From MED-G16 sp964467915 (GTDB taxonomy: Bacteria; Bacteroidota; Bacteroidia; Cytophagales; MED-G16), in contig CAYXSW010000032.1 of NCBI GenBank assembly GCA_964467915.1, positions 1 to 7,983 of the forward strand: a DNA stretch of 7,983 bases, given 5' to 3'. Shown here in pieces: positions 7,018-7,983 of the stretch. The position numbers were made by a program, and so were the translations under genes. Within the stretch, counting starts at the first letter, position 1; every line of letters begins with the position of its first letter. The notes beneath the pieces are model-generated. The model ran no database searches. It was not told where the DNA came from and saw only the letters and a program-made list of their open reading frames with translations.

Positions 7018-7983
7018 TTATCAATATATATCTCTACTCTCCTATTCTTAATTTTATTTGCTTCTGAACTATTACTATATCTTGGCTTAGAAGGACCATA
7101 TCCCTTTACTTTAATTTTATTTTTATCGATTCCATTATCTGTTAGGAATTTTTTTATAGCGAGTGCTCTTTCTTTTGATAATTTAACATTTTGTCTGTAA
7201 TCACCAGAATTATCAGTATGACCTTCTATTATAATACTTTTATCATTATCTCCTTTAAAAAGATGGAGGAGGTCATTAAGGTAAGGTAAAGACTCAGTAG
7301 TAATTTGAGTAGAGGACCTTATAAAGTTAATTTTTGATAATTGTTTCCTTGTTCCCTTTTGAATTTTTGTCAATATTAAATCTATTGATCTAGTTTTATC
7401 AATTGATACTAGAGTATCTAATATAAAATATGATTCGCTTGTTATTTTAATATTGTACAACCCTTCATATTCTAGTTTGATTCTAGGATAATTGTTAATT
7501 ATATCAATATTCTTATAAAAATTATTTTTTGATGACACCTCAATAATTCCAGAATTTAAATCATTTTTAAAATTTAATGTTAGAAGAATTGAGTTGTTGT
7601 TTTTTCTGTGCTTGTACTCATAAATATCATAATTAGTCCTGCTATCCTTAGAATAAGAAACAAAAAATGATGTTTTATTAAAATTTTGTGAAATTGAAAA
7701 TTCTGAATTTAATGTATTTAGCTTTTCAAGCTTTACTGGCTCAGTCCAATCTGAAAATGAATTATTTTTTGATACTGAATAATATAAATTATAACCATCC
7801 TTCATACTATTTGAAATGAAAAGCAATGTGTCCTTAGATAAGAGATATGGTGACAACTCTTGATAAGATGAATTTAATGACGAACCAGTACTAACTAAAC
7901 TTGACCAAGAAATTGAGGTTTTATTTGAATAATAAATATCTTCAACTCCATAACAACCAAAACCTAGAAAAGAAAGAAAAATA
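7014..7983 (-). CDS. PD40 / OmpA-family outer-membrane peptidoglycan-binding protein, 5' end outside the window
   Basis: The C-terminal 322 residues of a larger envelope protein are visible. A TTG at 7856 could pass for a start, but 42 more codons upstream stay open to the window edge and read as the same domain (GCYGVEDIYYS, then LNSSYQELSPYLLSKDTLLFIS), so the gene is truncated by the window. Visible residues 1 to about 122 are PD40-like beta-propeller repeats. About 130-210 look like a carboxypeptidase-regulatory-type beta sandwich (YNIKITSESYFILDT). About 213-322 form the OmpA C-terminal domain: EGHTDNSGDY, LSKERALAIKKFL, and NRRVEIYI near the end. The Asp and Arg that bind diaminopimelate in Acinetobacter OmpA are both present (visible residues 257 and 272). 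In Bacteroidota such proteins often also carry TPR repeats at the N-terminus, which would lie beyond this window. It anchors the outer membrane to peptidoglycan. Confidence 0.92.
   Translation of the reverse strand, partial: IFLSFLGFGCYGVEDIYYSNKTSISWSSLVSTGSSLNSSYQELSPYLLSKDTLLFISNSMKDGYNLYYSVSKNNSFSDWTEPVKLEKLNTLNSEFSISQNFNKTSFFVSYSKDSRTNYDIYEYKHRKNNNSILLTLNFKNDLNSGIIEVSSKNNFYKNIDIINNYPRIKLEYEGLYNIKITSESYFILDTLVSIDKTRSIDLILTKIQKGTRKQLSKINFIRSSTQITTESLPYLNDLLHLFKGDNDKSIIIEGHTDNSGDYRQNVKLSKERALAIKKFLTDNGIDKNKIKVKGYGPSKPRYSNSSEANKIKNRRVEIYIDN

Noticed and set aside
1..7983. A novel defence, mobile-element or biosynthetic system
   Set aside because: No nuclease, recombinase, toxin, phage, repeat-array or biosynthetic core gene is present; most genes belong to housekeeping or envelope families.

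Overview
The window looks like a compact chromosomal stretch from a marine-type Bacteroidota, most likely a flavobacterium. The DNA is very AT-rich, roughly 30% G+C by eye. None of the starts is preceded by a recognisable Shine-Dalgarno sequence, which is normal for this phylum. The protein set fits too: a DUF2911 protein, a PD40-OmpA envelope protein, Bacteroidota-style secretion signals and a lipoprotein gamma-glutamyltransferase. About 98% of the window is coding. There is no gene-free stretch over 70 bases, and I see no tRNA, rRNA, mobile element, CRISPR array or clear hairpin terminator.

Layout. At the left edge, the first 26 codons of an unrecognised minus-strand gene leave the window. 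A 66-base AT-rich divergent spacer follows, with a weak candidate Bacteroidota promoter. Then come four closely packed plus-strand genes (145-3640) that look like one transcription unit: a membrane-anchored DUF2911 protein, a membrane-anchored amidohydrolase with a TTG start, a secreted coiled-coil protein, and a PLP enzyme of the cystathionine gamma-synthase/methionine gamma-lyase family. This unit meets asparagine synthetase B (asnB, minus strand) tail to tail, with a 4-base stop overlap. asnB diverges from ggt (plus strand) with only 15 bases between start codons. ggt meets a minus-strand OmpA-family gene tail to tail, again with a 4-base stop overlap. The OmpA gene is cut by the right edge.

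Start choices matter for four genes. asnB must start at 5301 so that the catalytic cysteine follows Met. The coiled-coil gene is better started at the ATG at 1843 than at an upstream TTG. The amidohydrolase needs the TTG at 686 to keep its membrane segment. The OmpA frame stays open to the window edge, so the TTG at 7856 is not its start.

Functionally, three genes handle amino acids: AsnB (Gln-dependent Asn synthesis), GGT (periplasmic release of glutamate from glutathione and other gamma-glutamyl compounds) and the sulfur amino-acid PLP enzyme. The rest act at the cell envelope or are of unknown role. I found no convincing new defence, mobile or regulatory system. The points most worth a second look are the coiled-coil gene and its overlap with the PLP enzyme, the uncharacterised membrane amidohydrolase, and the extreme gene compaction.
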